DNA from: Malus domestica
Lineage: Eukaryota; Streptophyta; Magnoliopsida; Rosales; Rosaceae
Assembly: GCF_042453785.1 (NCBI RefSeq)
Contig: NC_091675.1
Coordinates: 53,144,501-53,208,500, forward strand
Direction of reading: 5' to 3'
DNA: 64,000 nt
Position numbers and translations under genes: made by a program. The notes below the pieces were generated by a model. That model saw nothing but the letters and a program-made list of their open reading frames with translations. It was not told the DNA's origin and ran no database searches. Position 1 is the stretch's first letter. Every line of letters begins with the position of its first letter. Positions 32,422 through 45,690 of the stretch are shown piece after piece.

Positions 32422-33182
32422 TGTTGGAAATTTTGAGTAGAAATTTCATTGTCCCACATTGATTACCATTAAAAGGTTTCCTCACTTTATAAAACTTTGT
32501 CTTTTATAGAAAATGATTGCAGTGATGAACCTTAGAGAACAAAATTGGACTCACATTGGGGTTGGGCTTTGGAGTATACTAATTAATTATCAAAAGATGG
32601 GCCTTGGGCTAAGGCTCTAATAATTAAATATTTAATTAATTATTTTCGGATTTAATTAATTTTGAATTTAATTAATTAATTAATTAATTATTATTTTATC
32701 AACAAACTCATCCCTTTCAGATGAAGTCTGAAAAGTGATGAAAGAACGCAGAGCAAAGCACCCCTCTGAAGAAGATGTCTCCAACAGGCACATCTCATTC
32801 TCATACTTGTTGCGAACAGGCATACACCTACTATATATACATCCATCTACATGACATTTAGAACATAGAAAATACAATTCTTCTTCTATAATCCAAAATA
32901 TCCTTACTGAGAGAACCACATAGAAATTCGCCAGAAGTTAAGTTTTCCGGTGCTGGAATTCTGACTTGATCGTTGAATCCTGATGAAGTAGACGTCCGTA
33001 GAACTATAAGCACTGAGTATAGACTAAATTTCTATTTCAAGGATATTGTGGTACGCAAGCCTCAATCTTTAATATTTATGTTCAATATTATTTCATTGTT
33101 CAAACTCTGTTAATTAGTTGTTTGCATTTATTATTTATTAGCATATATAAATTTATCACAAATTGTTGACATATCTCCAACA
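32422..33182 (+). repeat. Solo LTR, same copia family as the element at 1-14045
   Basis: A 761-bp LTR with TGTTGG and CCAACA ends. Words matching the copia 5' LTR read on the opposite strand include TTTCATTGTCCCACATTGAT, GCCAGAAGTTAAGTTTTCC, GGTGCTGGAATTCTGACTTG and GACGTCCGTAGAACTATAAG. Flanks ATTTC (32417-32421) and ATTTG (33183-33187) are a one-mismatch target duplication. No internal domain is present, so this is the product of LTR-LTR recombination. Confidence 0.9.
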
Positions 33183-34424
33183 ATTTGATGTTATCATATT
33201 TTGGTTTGATCTTTACCCAAAACTCCCCGACTTTCTTACTTTAAAATACCCATTGTATGCATACAGAAAGCACCCTTTGTGATCCATAACCCAGATAACC
33301 TTTTTTACATCGTATTGGGCTTCCTAATTCAACAAGCTCCTAACTCTTTCTAATTGCTGCTTTGTTTTCTTAAAAGACCATTCAAGAGAAGTCCATTTTC
33401 TACAGCTCATGATGCTGGAAAACTCTTTCGGCCAAGGCAATTACAAATGAACGTCAAACTTAGTTCATCAGTGTCAAAGGCCCTAAACTGCTCACCATGT
33501 GGTTTGGTGAGGGTGAAACCAATGTTCAATAAATCTTATACAAGGCTCGTTCATCTTCTAAACTGCAAATTTGGTTCTATTTGCCTATCAATTTGAGTCG
33601 TTGAAAGTTTGCTTCAATAGAGTTCATTTTTTTTGTATAATATTGGTTTAATTTTTGTTAATCGTACAATATTAGTTTGTGGTTGAAAATAAATTAAAAT
33701 TGAACAATAATTTGCAAACACCAAATTGTGGATAGTGCTATTTTCACTATCTTGCTTCTTAGTCTAACCCTGCACCAAACTCTTCCCTAAATCAGTCTAG
33801 CTTAGTCTAGTCTAAAGTCAGTCCAGGTTAGTCCCTGAAGCTAGTTCAGTCTAAAATAGTCCGGTGCAACAAACGCATCCTACTTTACTAAACATGAGCG
33901 GACTTTCAACATGCACATCTTGTGTTTGCTTCTCAATATTTATCTCTTTACATAATATTCTCCCTAGGCGACATGAGTAACCTTACAAAGTTCACAAACT
34001 TGACAATTTACATTGTTTCAAATTAAATTGGACAACAATTAGAAATGCGTAATATTAGTATTACAAAGATATTTAAGAGCGATTTTCAAGCAACTATTTA
34101 CAAAACGTCATTACTAATCTATCGTACGTTTGCAATACCCTCCATCTAACATTTGCAGGCCTACTGATTTGGCATCATTCTCTTGAAACTTTTAAATCTC
34201 TCATCCACATATTTGCCTAAATGTTAATGTTATTAGGATTTTATTTAATTGAGATTTCAAAGGTTTTTAATGGGTGTATAAAGTTTGTAGGGTGTTTTCT
34301 ATTTGGATTTTTGAAGAATTGGGGAAAAAGTTTAAAAATTCATGAGTTTGTAGAATTCTGGGGTATTTAATTAGAATTTTAAGTTAGTTTAGGGGTATTC
34401 AATCAAAAATTTTAAAGAATTTAT
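33183..34424. other. Intergenic, no gene seen
   Basis: 33730-33885 (CTTAGTCTAACCCTGCACC to GTGCAACAAACGCATCC) resembles the right end of a MITE whose left end may be at 31856, which would place the solo LTR inside that MITE. The open frame 33354-33596 shows no family resemblance. The rest is AT-rich. Confidence 0.35.
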
Positions 34425-34429
34425 TAAAG

Positions 34430-34757
34430 GGAACTTTAACGAAAAGCACCCGGTATTGTTCACTTTAACGAAAAACCACTTTTTAACACTAAAAAGTCAA
34501 TCCTGGTACTATTCACTTTATCCTTTATTTTGTCCTTATCATTAAAACTCAAAGTTTTCAAGCCCTTTTCATTAGTTTTCCTTTTATTAAAGGGAGTTTT
34601 AACGAAAAGCCCACGGTACTATTCACTTTAATGAAAAACCACATTTTTACATTAAAAAGTCAAACCTGTTACTATTCACTTTACCCTTTATTTTGTCCTT
34701 ATCGTTAAAACTCAAAGTTTTCAAGCCTTTTTCATTAGTTTTCCTTTTATTAAAACC
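34430..34757 (+). mobile_element. MITE, tandem dimer
   Basis: Two consecutive copies of about 160 bp, starting AAGGGAACTTTAACGAAAAG near 34426 and AAGGGAGTTTTAACGAAAAG near 34587. Each is followed by GGTA..TTCACTTTAA.GAAAAACCAC and ends CATTAGTTTTCCTTTTATTAA. A third copy is inverted at 31565. Confidence 0.75.
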
Positions 34758-34839
34758 ATAGAAAATGATGTGTATATAATCAAGATTTTAACAAAATTTA
34801 GAAAAATTCATATTCAATCATGATTCTAAATGAGTAATA

Positions 34840-34935
34840 AAGTCTAAGTGTACTGCCAATGAATTTTGGTTGAATTGTTAAAGATCATTACCTTTGTGAC
34901 CAAAGTCTAGGTTCAAGTGTCGTTGCTAGTAATTT
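34840..34935 (+). repeat. tRNA-like SINE fragment
   Basis: TTTTGGTTGAATTGTTAAAG followed by TCATTACCTTTGTGACC and box B-like TCTAGGTTCAAGTGTCG, then GCTAGTAATTTTC and an A-rich stretch. Degraded and not a functional tRNA. Confidence 0.4.
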
Positions 34936-35033
34936 TCTTTGGTGGGTGATCTGAAAAAACAAAAAAAAGAGCTAAGATTCTATTTGTAAGTCCTCAAATA
35001 GGCTTGTGGCATGCTCTAATTATGGGATGGTGT

Positions 35034-35990
35034 CACGCCCCGGACCCAGAGTCGGTAATAAAAACTCGAACCCGAATCCGAAACGTGAGTTAAAAATTAA
35101 ACAAATAAAAGGAAATTGAAACGGGTTGGAAAATGAACTCCTCTAATAAAATAACTCCAAAATCCTTACAGGGTGTACAAAAGTAAAAAATTAAAATCCT
35201 TAAAACCCTTATCTAACACAACCTTAGCTCGTCTATCACATGTCTTGCCAAATAACACCTATTTGTAAAATAATAGGTGAGGGGTGAGCAACAACCACCT
35301 TCGCTCAGTGAGTAGAATATGTAATATGCTAGTCAAGCGATTCCTTTTTACACACTCTAGAAAATACAATAATAATATCAAAGTTTTAACCACATCATCC
35401 ATTTACGTGTTCATTACATCTTTCATAAATTATAACTCACCACGTGACCCCTAATGGCCTTTCCACCCTAATGTCCCTGTGTGTAGTTTACATTTATCCC
35501 TCCGGATTAATGCAACACTAAAGTTCTCATGCTCTATGAACATATCCAAATAATCCACATATCACCATATTAATAATTCCAAAAGCATTTCAACAAATCC
35601 AACATGCTTGACTTAAAATAGATAGAGATTTATAAATAGATAAAACCCACAATAATTCGTGGTTTTCATTTATCAGAAAATAAGAATACTTTGAAACACA
35701 TTATATAAACCACTCACCTTGATCAATAGCTAGAACCTTGGCAAGACAAGCATACAAATAATCTCCACACCCTAAACCCTATTTCTTTCTCTCTTTACCA
35801 TCACTCCCTTTCTCTATGGTGCAAAGCTCCTAGGAGAAGACGGCAAAGATTAAGCCATTTAATCAGTTGTCAGTGCAACGCATGACAGCAAAAATTAAGC
35901 TTTTCATAAACTTTGTCTTCGCCTTGAGGTTATGAAAGAATTCACTAAAAATTCATAGATACTCAAATTCTATATAGAAAATAGAGGAAA
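35034..35990 (+). repeat. Probable gypsy-type LTR fragment
   Basis: It begins TGTCACGCCCCGGACCCAGA, a start seen in many plant gypsy LTRs, with CGTGAGTTAAAAATTAAAC soon after. I could not find a convincing right end or a target duplication, so the 3' limit is open. Confidence 0.35.
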
Positions 35991-36415
35991 CTGTAGCAAT
36001 GGTTAACTCAATTAGAGTAATAGTTTCTCAACTAAAAATATGTGACCATTGGCCTATTAACTTATCAAAACGGGTCCTTTTCGTCAACTCTTTTAGAATT
36101 TTAATCAAAATGAGTCACATGACAATCATATGAAGCTGAATCAAAGGACAAATATGGGAACCAAATGAGAAAAATTGTAGCATGGTCGTTCAATTTTAAC
36201 CCAATTGGAAAAATAGTTTCTCAACTTTTATCTAATTGTAGCAATGGTCTTTCCAAATCTACGTAATTCATTTTGACGGAATTTTGGCAGAGTTGACAAA
36301 AAAGATCATAGTTACACGTTTTGATAAGTTAAGAGCCAATAATTATGAATTTTCAATTGAGTGACTATTACTCTAATTAAATTAATTTGAAAGACTATTT
36401 CTATAATTTTCTCTA
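35990..36415. mobile_element. Large hairpin MITE
   Basis: The left arm (TAACTTATCAAAACGGGTCC at 36058, GTCAACTCT at 36084) pairs with the right arm (GAGTTGACAAAAAAGATCAT at 36290, ACACGTTTTGATAAGTTAAG at 36314). Outer segments AATTAGAGTAATAG and CTATTACTCTAATT also pair. The arms are each roughly 100 bp and diverged. Confidence 0.6.
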
Positions 36416-36602
36416 GAAAATATGAAAGACTTTGAAAGTGCATAAAATTTAATAGATTACTGAACTTTTTTTCTTCATATATATCAATAATAGGTACACT
36501 AAATAGTTGAAATATAAAGGGTATAATTGGAAACTTGTGGTTCACTTGGTGGCAAATGCTGTAAGTTGGTACGAATATCTCCACCAAAACCCTAATTGCG
36601 AA

Positions 36603-37310
36603 GAGTATTTATCAAATATAGCCAAATATTAGCCCTTAATTTCAAAAATGTTAGTTTTTATAAAAACTTTCAAATATATCCAAAATATCACTTAAATAGA
36701 CACAAATACCCTTAAACTTTAAAACCAAATAAATTAAAAAAACCAAAACCCTATTAGATTGATATTTTGGACAGCAAAACCTAAAAAATGGTGGAGATAT
36801 AGTGAAGGCATCGGCTACTGTGGAGACTTTGTGCAACCCTAAACTACAAAGGTGAGTGTAGATGGTTAATTTTTTTCATTCTTCCTAGTCTATGTTTTCT
36901 CTTTGCTTTTGTAGTTTCTTCCTTCGGTTGAATTTTATTGAAGAACGAACTGTCAATTTTTGTAAAGTTTACGGAATAGAAATTCTTTAGCGCATATTAG
37001 AAAAATTAGGTTTCTTGTGTCAATGGAAGATTGACAAATCTAATAGCTTTTGCCAATCAATTAGAGGCAAAGCTAATAGCTTTTGCCAATCAATTTTTGC
37101 TCTTTGTTTGGAAAAGAAAAAAACAAAAAGGAGAAAGTTTTAGTTAGAGATTATAGCATAAGAAGTGTTAAGTCTAACAATTAGTTATTCATATAAATTA
37201 AGGGTAGTTATGTCTATTTAAGTGAGATTTTGAATATATATGAAAGTTTTTATAAAAAATGACATTTTTGAAATTAAGGATTAATGTTTTGTTATATTTG
37301 ATAAATTCCC
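36603..37310. mobile_element. Non-autonomous Mutator-like element next to RPS30
   Basis: A 708-bp element with terminal inverted repeats of about 120 bp. The outermost part is GAGTATTTATCAAATATA on the left and, reversed, GGGAATTTATCAAATATA on the right; both arms share CTTAATTTCAAAAATGT, TTTTTATAAAAACTTTCA and CACTTAAATAGACA. A perfect 9-bp duplication AATTGCGAA flanks it (36594-36602, 37311-37319; a tenth base may match). Long TIRs and 9-bp duplications are Mutator hallmarks. The interior has no transposase. It includes an exon-like piece ending AACTACAAAG before GTGAGTG at 36851. The right end is about 80 bp upstream of the RPS30 ATG. Confidence 0.88.
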
Positions 37311-37397
37311 AATTGCGAAGGGAGGCGCGATAAGCAGACACCACACAAACGCTTCCGTTTCTCTGCCGGCAAATAGCAGCAGCATCTGCAATCAGCC

Positions 37398-37801
<404 letters not shown>

Positions 37802-40009
37802 GGTTGCTTTTTGGGGACTTTTTGCTGTTTTCTTATGAGGCATTAGTTTCATTTGAAGTTTCAGATTATGGTTTGACATTATCTACTGGTTCTGTTTCGT
37901 CGTTCAAAATCGAAGCACGTTTTGATTTCCGGATTGGTAAATGCTTATTAATATCTGCTACTTTTGAGTCTTTGAGCATGTGATTGTTCGATATTGTTCG
38001 TAATTTAAGTTTTGATCTGGTCCTTCCTTGTTGTTACATTGTTAGTATTGATTTTTAGCGTCTCTTGTGCTGCCTGTATATGAGCATACTGAGCCCTGGT
38101 TTGGTTGATTCCCCGCTTTTTTATGTTTGGTAAACATTCAGTTTCAGCTTTTTTTTTTTAGTTTTGGGTGAAAAAAAGCCAAAAACACAATGCTGCAAAA
38201 CACAGCTTTGAAAACCCAGTTTTTTTTCACGTCTGTTTTATATAAAAGTTTATCAAACACTATAATACTGTTTTTTTTTTTTTCAAAAGAACTTTTACAA
38301 AAAGGTTTACCAAACACTCTGCTGCTTTATTTCACAGTTGCCTATTCTCACAGCACAACAGAAGCAGTTTTTTTTCAAAACACAGCAATACCAAACCAGC
38401 CCTGAGATTACTGGTAGTCTCGAGTACTAGATGGTTACGGAGCTATTTGTTTTTCAGACATCTAGATGTAATTCATGTAAGTGAAAAAGCCTTTCGAACC
38501 CCACATTTTCGCTTTTGCCAATGACAACATTGATCTCGTCTTAACAACATTATCATTCTTTCACTCCTTTTTCATCGTTCTAATGTCCATCTCTTTCATC
38601 TCCATAGCTCCAATCTCTTAGATCTAGTGTAGTTGGACTTATCTTTCGCCGATTTCTGTTTTTCATTTAATAAACGAAAATAGAGGAACCCCCACCCCCC
38701 ATTTCCTCGTTAAGTGTTCCTTGGTGGAACAAGAACTCGAGTTACACCAAAGCACAGGCCTTCCAAACTGACATGGATGAATCAAAAGCAGCACTTTGGT
38801 AGAGGAGTGGAACTTAAGACCTAGTTCTTGATGTTGTAGTCAAGTAGAGAAGTTGGTTTTTACTAGAACGTACGAAGAAGTAGAATTTTGATGTTTGAAT
38901 GTGGTTATGAGAGGAGTATTGGCATGTTTTATGCAATGCTTGCATTAGTTTATTTTTGGAGTTCGTAAATGGCATTGAATCAGATGAATATGTGAAAGTT
39001 CACTATGAATATGTGAAAGGAACATAGTGAACTTATGTTTGTGAAAAACCACCGGGCCGGATGATTGGTGCACAGAGAAAGTCGGATTATCAGAGATGAA
39101 CTTGTTTTTTTGTAATGTTAATGTGATGACGGGTCCTTGTGGATCGAGTCTGGTGTTCAAGTTTTGTGCCGCATTGTTCATAAACGTTATGAGATTTCAG
39201 AACACTTCGTTTTTAGATTTCCAACTAAAAATCATCATTGTTATTATACCATGCTAAGAGATTAATGGTTATCTGTAAACCAACAACCACCAACAACCTC
39301 CTCCGATGACCTCCTGCCTCCTGCCTCCTGCCGGTCGACTCCTAAAGCATCATACCCATAGTCATCCAAAAACAACTGGAATACTAAAAGTCCTTCAGCG
39401 GACTTGGAACTTCAGACCTCAAAGAAAGAAACATTGTTTATCAAACTGGTGTTAATTGGTTCTAAAAAAGAAAGGGCAGCCAGCCACGTGTCAACGACGA
39501 ACCAAACTGGTGATTGAGGGAGCAGCTGACCTAGCAGTGGTCGCAAGCATCCCTCTTTTCTTACGCACCATGTCACACGGCAGCTGTATGTGCACTAAAC
39601 AAGTCACCATGCACTCCTTTCTCGATATAAAAATAAACATAGGATTACCAAACGATATCTGATTCGATCCACTTGTTCTTTTCAACGTGCACGGTGAACA
39701 TCGTTAATCACAACTGGAACGGAGATAAGGAGATGCAACTGGAAATGCAGCGAAGTATTGTTCATTTCGTAAAGCACAAAGCACCCTACTGAAGCTACTC
39801 TACATGTTAGCTACTACAAGTCCAACTTTCAAAAGAAAAAGCGTGGCAACGATCATGTTAGCTACTCTACATGAATACATACACAACCCAAACACAACTG
39901 GAAAATATATACCTTAACTTTCCGCAGCTCATTTGATTAAAGATACGCGGTACTTTCTGCGGTCAACTGGCCAACAAAATCCAGAAGAACCTGCTCTGTG
40001 CTCAACGAA
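37802..40009. other. Intergenic between RPS30 and NUF2, with one MITE
   Basis: 38094-38402 carries matching ends CCCTGGTTTGGTTG and ATACCAAACCAGCCCTG, with T/A-rich interior words such as TTTATCAAACACT and TTTACCAAACACT. This fits a MITE. The remaining DNA holds no recognised gene; open frames at 38945-39181 and 39456-39685 have no family resemblance. Confidence 0.5.
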
Positions 40010-43000
40010 CTATTGGCTCTCCATCAGCAGGACCCTGATTGAGTTCTGGTACTGGTGGAACTGCAAGGAAAGGAAACAATGTTTCAGTGTGGAGGAAAAT
40101 ACAATCCAGTAATCCTAAAGCCAGCCTAGCACGGAAAAGAACCGATGTTTCGGTGGCAAGGTAGGGTTAGGGTACCTCTTTCATAATCTCCTCGCATTTA
40201 CGAGCTAATTCTTTCTGATCAGCTGCCCCAGATTCTTTTATTGATACTGTCTTTGAAGTGATAGAATCCACCTACCAATTGCAATGCTAAAGTATCAATT
40301 TGTACATCAGATTGAATGAGAGCGGCTCGTTACTTATAATCTAAGACACAGAAAGTACCTCTTCCACCGCAGCTTCAACAGCTTTTTGCCTTGCTTCTAG
40401 ATCACGCCTCCTAGATTCCACCTCCAGCTCCACATTATTCAAATCTTTAGAAGCCTCCTCAAACTTCAAATCTCTTTCCCTTTCTAGCTTCTTTTTTAAT
40501 TCATTCAACTGTTCCACTGGAGAAAAGAAACAGAGTTCTAAACTTTGTAGAACAACTATCAATTTATCCCAACATTTAGCACTATCTACATTTTTCTTCT
40601 TTTGATCATAAGCCCTATCGATACGTTAGGAAAGAGGCTCAATATAGTTTTGCAAATGTTATAAAGAATCGAGATTTCTAAACTTCAATTAAGCAATTTA
40701 CATTGAAATTCATACTAATATCCGTCAGTTAAAACCCTCTCTTCCATATGGCCCCTCAGAAGCAGAAACTACCTTTTCCCTCCCGTTCAACCAGTTTGGC
40801 CTGAAGAGACTTGCTTACAACTCCATCATCACTTAGTTTAGCTTTTACAGCCTTAAAGTCTCTGTCGACTGATTTAGCAGAATTAACCTAGCATATAAAC
40901 AATTGCACGTTATTAAAGAATACGTTTAAAGCAACGCCACTTGTACGGCATGAATAAGAATGTGTACAGTGAAAATCCCTTATCACAAAGATCATTAAGG
41001 GATACAAAATTATGGTATGCATACCTGTTCTTGTATAGCTTGCATTTGGGCCAAGTGTTTTGACAATTTCTTAGACACCTGACCAATAAAACTTTACAAT
41101 GTTATATTATACTAAAGTACACATATTAGTAATTACTAAATTTAAAAAAAAATTAAACATATAATTTTCAGTTTTTGTTAAGCTTCCATGTTTTTGTTTA
41201 AGCTTCCATCAACTTACTAAATGTTTAAATTGCATCTTCTAGATCATCTATTTTCGGTAAAACGTATCAGGACATATGCATCACATATAGATCAAGACTG
41301 GTGTGCCAGATAGCAACGGCATACTATTTGATAATAGATTACCTTTGTATAAACCTCATCAACAGCGGTCTTCTCCTCCAAGGATTGCTTCGCTGACCTT
41401 TCAGCATTTTTCGCCTCCTCACGAACTGATTTCTTCTCTTCTAAAGCCCTCTTTAAGCCCAATAAAAACACAAATCATTTCTTTTAGTTGCAAAACGAGC
41501 AAAACTCTGGTGAGCAACCAATGAAACAAAACTAAAGAAACACTGACCACAATCGACAAAATAATAAGCTTACTTTTACCTAGTAAGGTACATAAACAAG
41601 TAATTTTACACCCTCATTAGGAAAACGAATAAGATGGAATCGAGTATCATAGGTAAACGGGCAACACAACAAATACTTAAGAAAAATTTCAAGTTAGAAC
41701 GCTAATGGAAAGGAGAACAGGGGTATAATACAAGGGAGTCGAATGGGTAGAACGATTTATTTGTTATTAGAGGTTTTGTAGAATGGTAGTCGAATGACAA
41801 CCAGTTCGTGCAGGTACTCTAAATATTCTGAATGCTACAATTCCTCCAGAATGATTCCAAGGTGAGCCGGGAAATATTTTAGTATGAAGGAAATTGAGGC
41901 TCTAAAACCAATTGGCCATAGTGGACTGGCCCAACTTCTTGTAAGCCCTTGCAAGCTTTATCTTGAAGAAAAAGTTCCTCTATGTTGTACTACTTGCCAA
42001 TATTCTTGCAATGGAATAAGGCAAAAGCAGCAATTATTACTAATAATCTTATCTCAAATTCTTCCATCTCCTATCGTGGTCAGTAACAAGTTAAGGTTGT
42101 CATATGGATCTCCAAAGCATGACCATATAAAATCTACAAATTGCTTAACTACAGCAAATAAAACTAGAAAAACTCACGAGCCTTGTACACCTAGAGTGGG
42201 GATGCAATCAACAGGAATGTAGTAGTACTATTTGGTGAACTGTCATTCAGTAAATAGAACTCGAAGAGAAGATACCTGCAATTTATCTGGTGACTGAACA
42301 ATTTTTGAGCGCAAATTTGCATTTTCTTGAACACTTTGTACCAAAGAAAACTCTGCACTCGAAACCTGCAGTAAAAGAATAAGCCAGAAGAATAATTACA
42401 TAAATACATAATTAAAAACATCTGGATGAAGAGTTGATAATTACATAAATTTATACTTAAAAAACATCTGGATGAAGAGTTGATCACAATAAATCAAAAT
42501 TTAACACGGCATCAATTGAAAAGAAAAAGAATTTTATTAAATGAAGAAACATATACAAATCAGAATAATCTCTGACCTTGTTGAAGACTTGATACTATGT
42601 TTAACTGAAGATATGAAAATAAGGACTGGGAGTAATTGTACTTTAAAAGGAAGTTTTAAAACATTTCAGTTGTATCGCCTCTTCAATCCTAATACTTCGG
42701 AAAGATTGATCTATGTTGGCCCATCTACTCTCCCTCCTACATACACAAGGTTAGAGTTTTGGGAAGCAACCACATGGCAAATGCACACGCACCAACACAC
42801 AATGGAAACGGTTGCAGTTAGAATAGACAAGTAGCATGCCCAACTTTAGTCAAGCAAAGGGCCCAATCAAGAATAAGAAATCCAGGCTAACAAATACCAC
42901 AATGGAAGTAGATGTGTTAGATCATTAAACTACATTTGGTGGATGTCACAAAGACTAAGGAGGACCCGAGCAATTTTATTCTAATCTCACACTTTATAAT

Positions 43001-43756
43001 TCTTTTAATGCCTGTTTGTGAATCTTCATAACAAAATAACTAACGTTCCTAAATTTGTTCCTCATCAAATTCTTAACAATTCAACACTACCAATTACTTA
43101 ATCTGCAGCAATAACAAAAGCTTTCCTACCAGAGTTTACAATTTATTTGTGTATTTTTATGCTATTTAGAGTATATATCAGTTAGCCAAGCAGTCAATAA
43201 TCTAACCTTTTCCTCTATTTCTCCAATCTTCTCCTTCAACTTCTGACGAGAAGTTCTCAGTGACTTTTGCTGATTGTTAAGGCCTGAAACAGTTTGGTGC
43301 AATTCTTTAACTTTTGCATCTACCTCTTGAACAAGAGGCAACTCCTTTTCTCTTGCTTCATTGTAGTCCGCAATCTCTGCATTCAACTACAACACAAACA
43401 TCTAGTGAATTGATGCATCTTCAACATTGAACCTTTTAGTTTATTAAAGGAACCTTTTTTATATTAAAGTTACCTGGGAAATTTTGTCCTCCCACCCTTT
43501 GCGTTGCTCATCTATGTCAGTTAATTGATCCACGACTTGGGTAAGGGTATTCATTTTTGTCTCTCTGATATGTAACATAAACAACTATCAATTGTGAAAA
43601 GCAACTATGATAGAACTATTTAAACCAGAACAATTGAGCTTTTCATATGTGAAACATTTTCTCTTTTCCATTAAGCTCAAAATGGGAAGAACTATTGTCC
43701 TTCAGGAGAATTTTGATTTGTGATTCCTTATGAATATATCTGACCCAAAAGAAAAT

Positions 43757-43810
<54 letters not shown>

Positions 43811-44942
43811 CAAAACAAAGGAGGCATCTGCATCTTTAGTGACTCTATGACCATTGTTCATTGAGAGAATGACAAGAAGAACAATCATTTCACATACATT
43901 GAGGAATACTTATCACGGAGATTTTTTTTTTGTGATCGATTACGGTAGTTTTAGTTTACCATTAACTGCAAACAAGTAACATCACTGTGTTAAGAACATA
44001 CGGTCACACAAATTATAACAAGTTTGTTAAGGTTCACAAATTAAATCATCCAACAATGCATCAGTTACATTCAAATCACAATTGGAGACCCCAAACAAGA
44101 ATTTATCTGAGTAATATAAGTAGTCATCACACACAAGTACTACGAAAAGTAAAATCTTTGAAACGAATAACTAACTACACAATATCTTACCTGTGAAGAG
44201 AGAAATTGAGAAGTGCACTGACAAAATATTCAGTCCGATCCGTCTCGGGTTTTATCATATCTTTTAGAGTAAATCTTTTAGGACAATCCACTAAAGCCAC
44301 CACTTCCTTGATTCTGTTGTATAGCTTCATGGTCCGGACCGAGTCCATGTGAAAATCCGGGTTCTCGAGCTGCTCCAAGGCCGAAAACTCAACCTGCCCA
44401 TAATCTTCCCTGCATAAATCAGAAACCCCACGAAGATTTGAAGCTCGGACTCTCTCTTCTCTAGTACCAAACATAAAATATTGAAAAACCAAGGCGCCGT
44501 TTGATATCCATTTCGTTTTTTCAGTTACCAAACGAGTTTACAATTTTCAAACAAATGAAAACGAAATGGTTATCAAACGGCGCCTAAACATTGATCCTTG
44601 TTCATTTTTCGAATGTCAATCGAATGGAGCATCTGGGTCCAAGCCCATCTCTGTAACCACCGAAAACGCAAAACCCCATATACCCAATTGAAATTAAAAG
44701 CACGCAAATTAGGGACTTGAATTTCTAGTGAAGTGGACAAATTAGCGGGAAATTTAGGGTTTAAGGAGAGAGAAGTACTCGTGGAAGAAGTCGAGGGAGA
44801 TGAGGATGCGGGTGTAGAGGTCGGCGACGAAATCAGGATTGGGGTTGACGAGATCGCGGTCGGAAATAACGACGATGTGAGAGTCGGCGAGGATTGTGAC
44901 GATGTCGGAGCGAGTAAGCTTCGGGTACTCAAACTTCGACAT
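40010..44942 (-). CDS. NUF2: Kinetochore protein NUF2, 11 exons, 441 aa
   Basis: A subunit of the NDC80 complex, which links centromeric chromatin to spindle microtubules. Exons (minus): 44779-44942, 44191-44409, 43474-43564, 43207-43386, 42276-42365, 41343-41450, 41025-41078, 40773-40887, 40359-40516, 40176-40271, 40010-40060. GT/AG throughout, 1,326 nt. Residues 1 to about 140 form the calponin-homology head (MSKFEYPKLTRSDIVTILAD, then DMIKPETDRTEYFVSALLNF). From about 130 on it is a continuous coiled coil, with QLTDIDEQRKGWEDKI, QSVQENANLRSKIVQSPDKL and KLERERDLKFEEASKDL. It ends YQNSIRVLLMESQ. Length fits the plant family (Arabidopsis At1g61000, about 440 aa). Intron 2 holds a CT microsatellite. 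No breaks. Confidence 0.95.
43759..43808 (+). repeat. CT microsatellite in NUF2 intron 2
   Basis: About 24 uninterrupted CT units (GA on the coding strand) between NUF2 exons 2 and 3. The Glu/Arg-repeat open frame over it is an artefact. Confidence 0.95.
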
Positions 44943-45474
44943 TTCTTTCTTTCCCCAAATCTTTCAGAAACTTGGTAGTTGGTACTGCCGAGTGGCCGAG
45001 GAGGGAAAGGCTCAAGAGATATAAAAGGGCAAATGGAACTGAATATTTTCCCGCTCCTTCCGATAATTGAAAAATCTTGTTATTTCGTTGATTTGATAAT
45101 CATTTTGTTTTCTAAAAATGAAAAAATTTAAAACAAAAATTAAGGAAAAATGATTATCCATCCGTCCTTAAAATTTAAACTTTTATGAGTCAAATGTAAA
45201 TTTCAAGTTACAAATGAAAGGAATATGACAAAGAGTCGTATTTTTCAGAGTTCGGATGAAATTTTAGTTAATAGGTCCAGAAGTTGGTCTTGAGGCTCGA
45301 ATTCAATCCTCATAGAAGGCCAAATAAAATGTAACAGGTTCATTGATTGACTTCAAATTTTTGAATGAGAAATGGGACTAAAAGAGAATGAAGACGAAAG
45401 CTAAAAATTTTAATTGATTTAAAGAGATTTCATGTTTCGTGCTTTGTTAAAGAGATTTCATGTTTTGTTTATTG
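44943..45474. other. NUF2 upstream region, no gene seen
   Basis: 44945-45070 is the likely NUF2 promoter and leader. Beyond it the sequence is AT-rich with no recognised element. Confidence 0.4.
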
Positions 45475-45690
45475 AACATGCCCAACTTGCTCACAAGTTT
45501 GGCAAAATAGCCTATTCGACACTGCTTTTGTTAAAACATTTGCAAGCTGATCTTCCAACTTAACTCTTGCTATCTCCATAATCTTTTTCGATGTGATGAC
45601 AATCTCTTGTGGAGGAGTCATGGATTAAAAGAGACTTGTCATACGTCATGTAGTCAGTAGCACCAAAATTAATAATCCAACATGAGTCAC
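45475..45690 (-). pseudogene. Collapsed copia remnant: protease joined to RNase H tail
   Basis: On the minus strand the sequence begins with a decayed protease site (SCWIINFGATDYMTYDKSLL; the active-site Asp is Asn here). It passes directly into an RNase H C-terminal tail (RDCHHIEKDY, a shifted LEDQLANVLTKA and a CEQVGH-like end). Everything between these domains (integrase, RT) is missing, which implies a large internal deletion. Stops and frame changes are present. Confidence 0.6.

Noticed and set aside
41884-42834. Open frames of about 100 codons on both strands
   Set aside because: They lie within NUF2 introns, between well supported exons, and show no family features.
43643-43888. Frame with an (Arg-Glu)n repeat
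   Set aside because: Artefact of the CT microsatellite in NUF2 intron 2.
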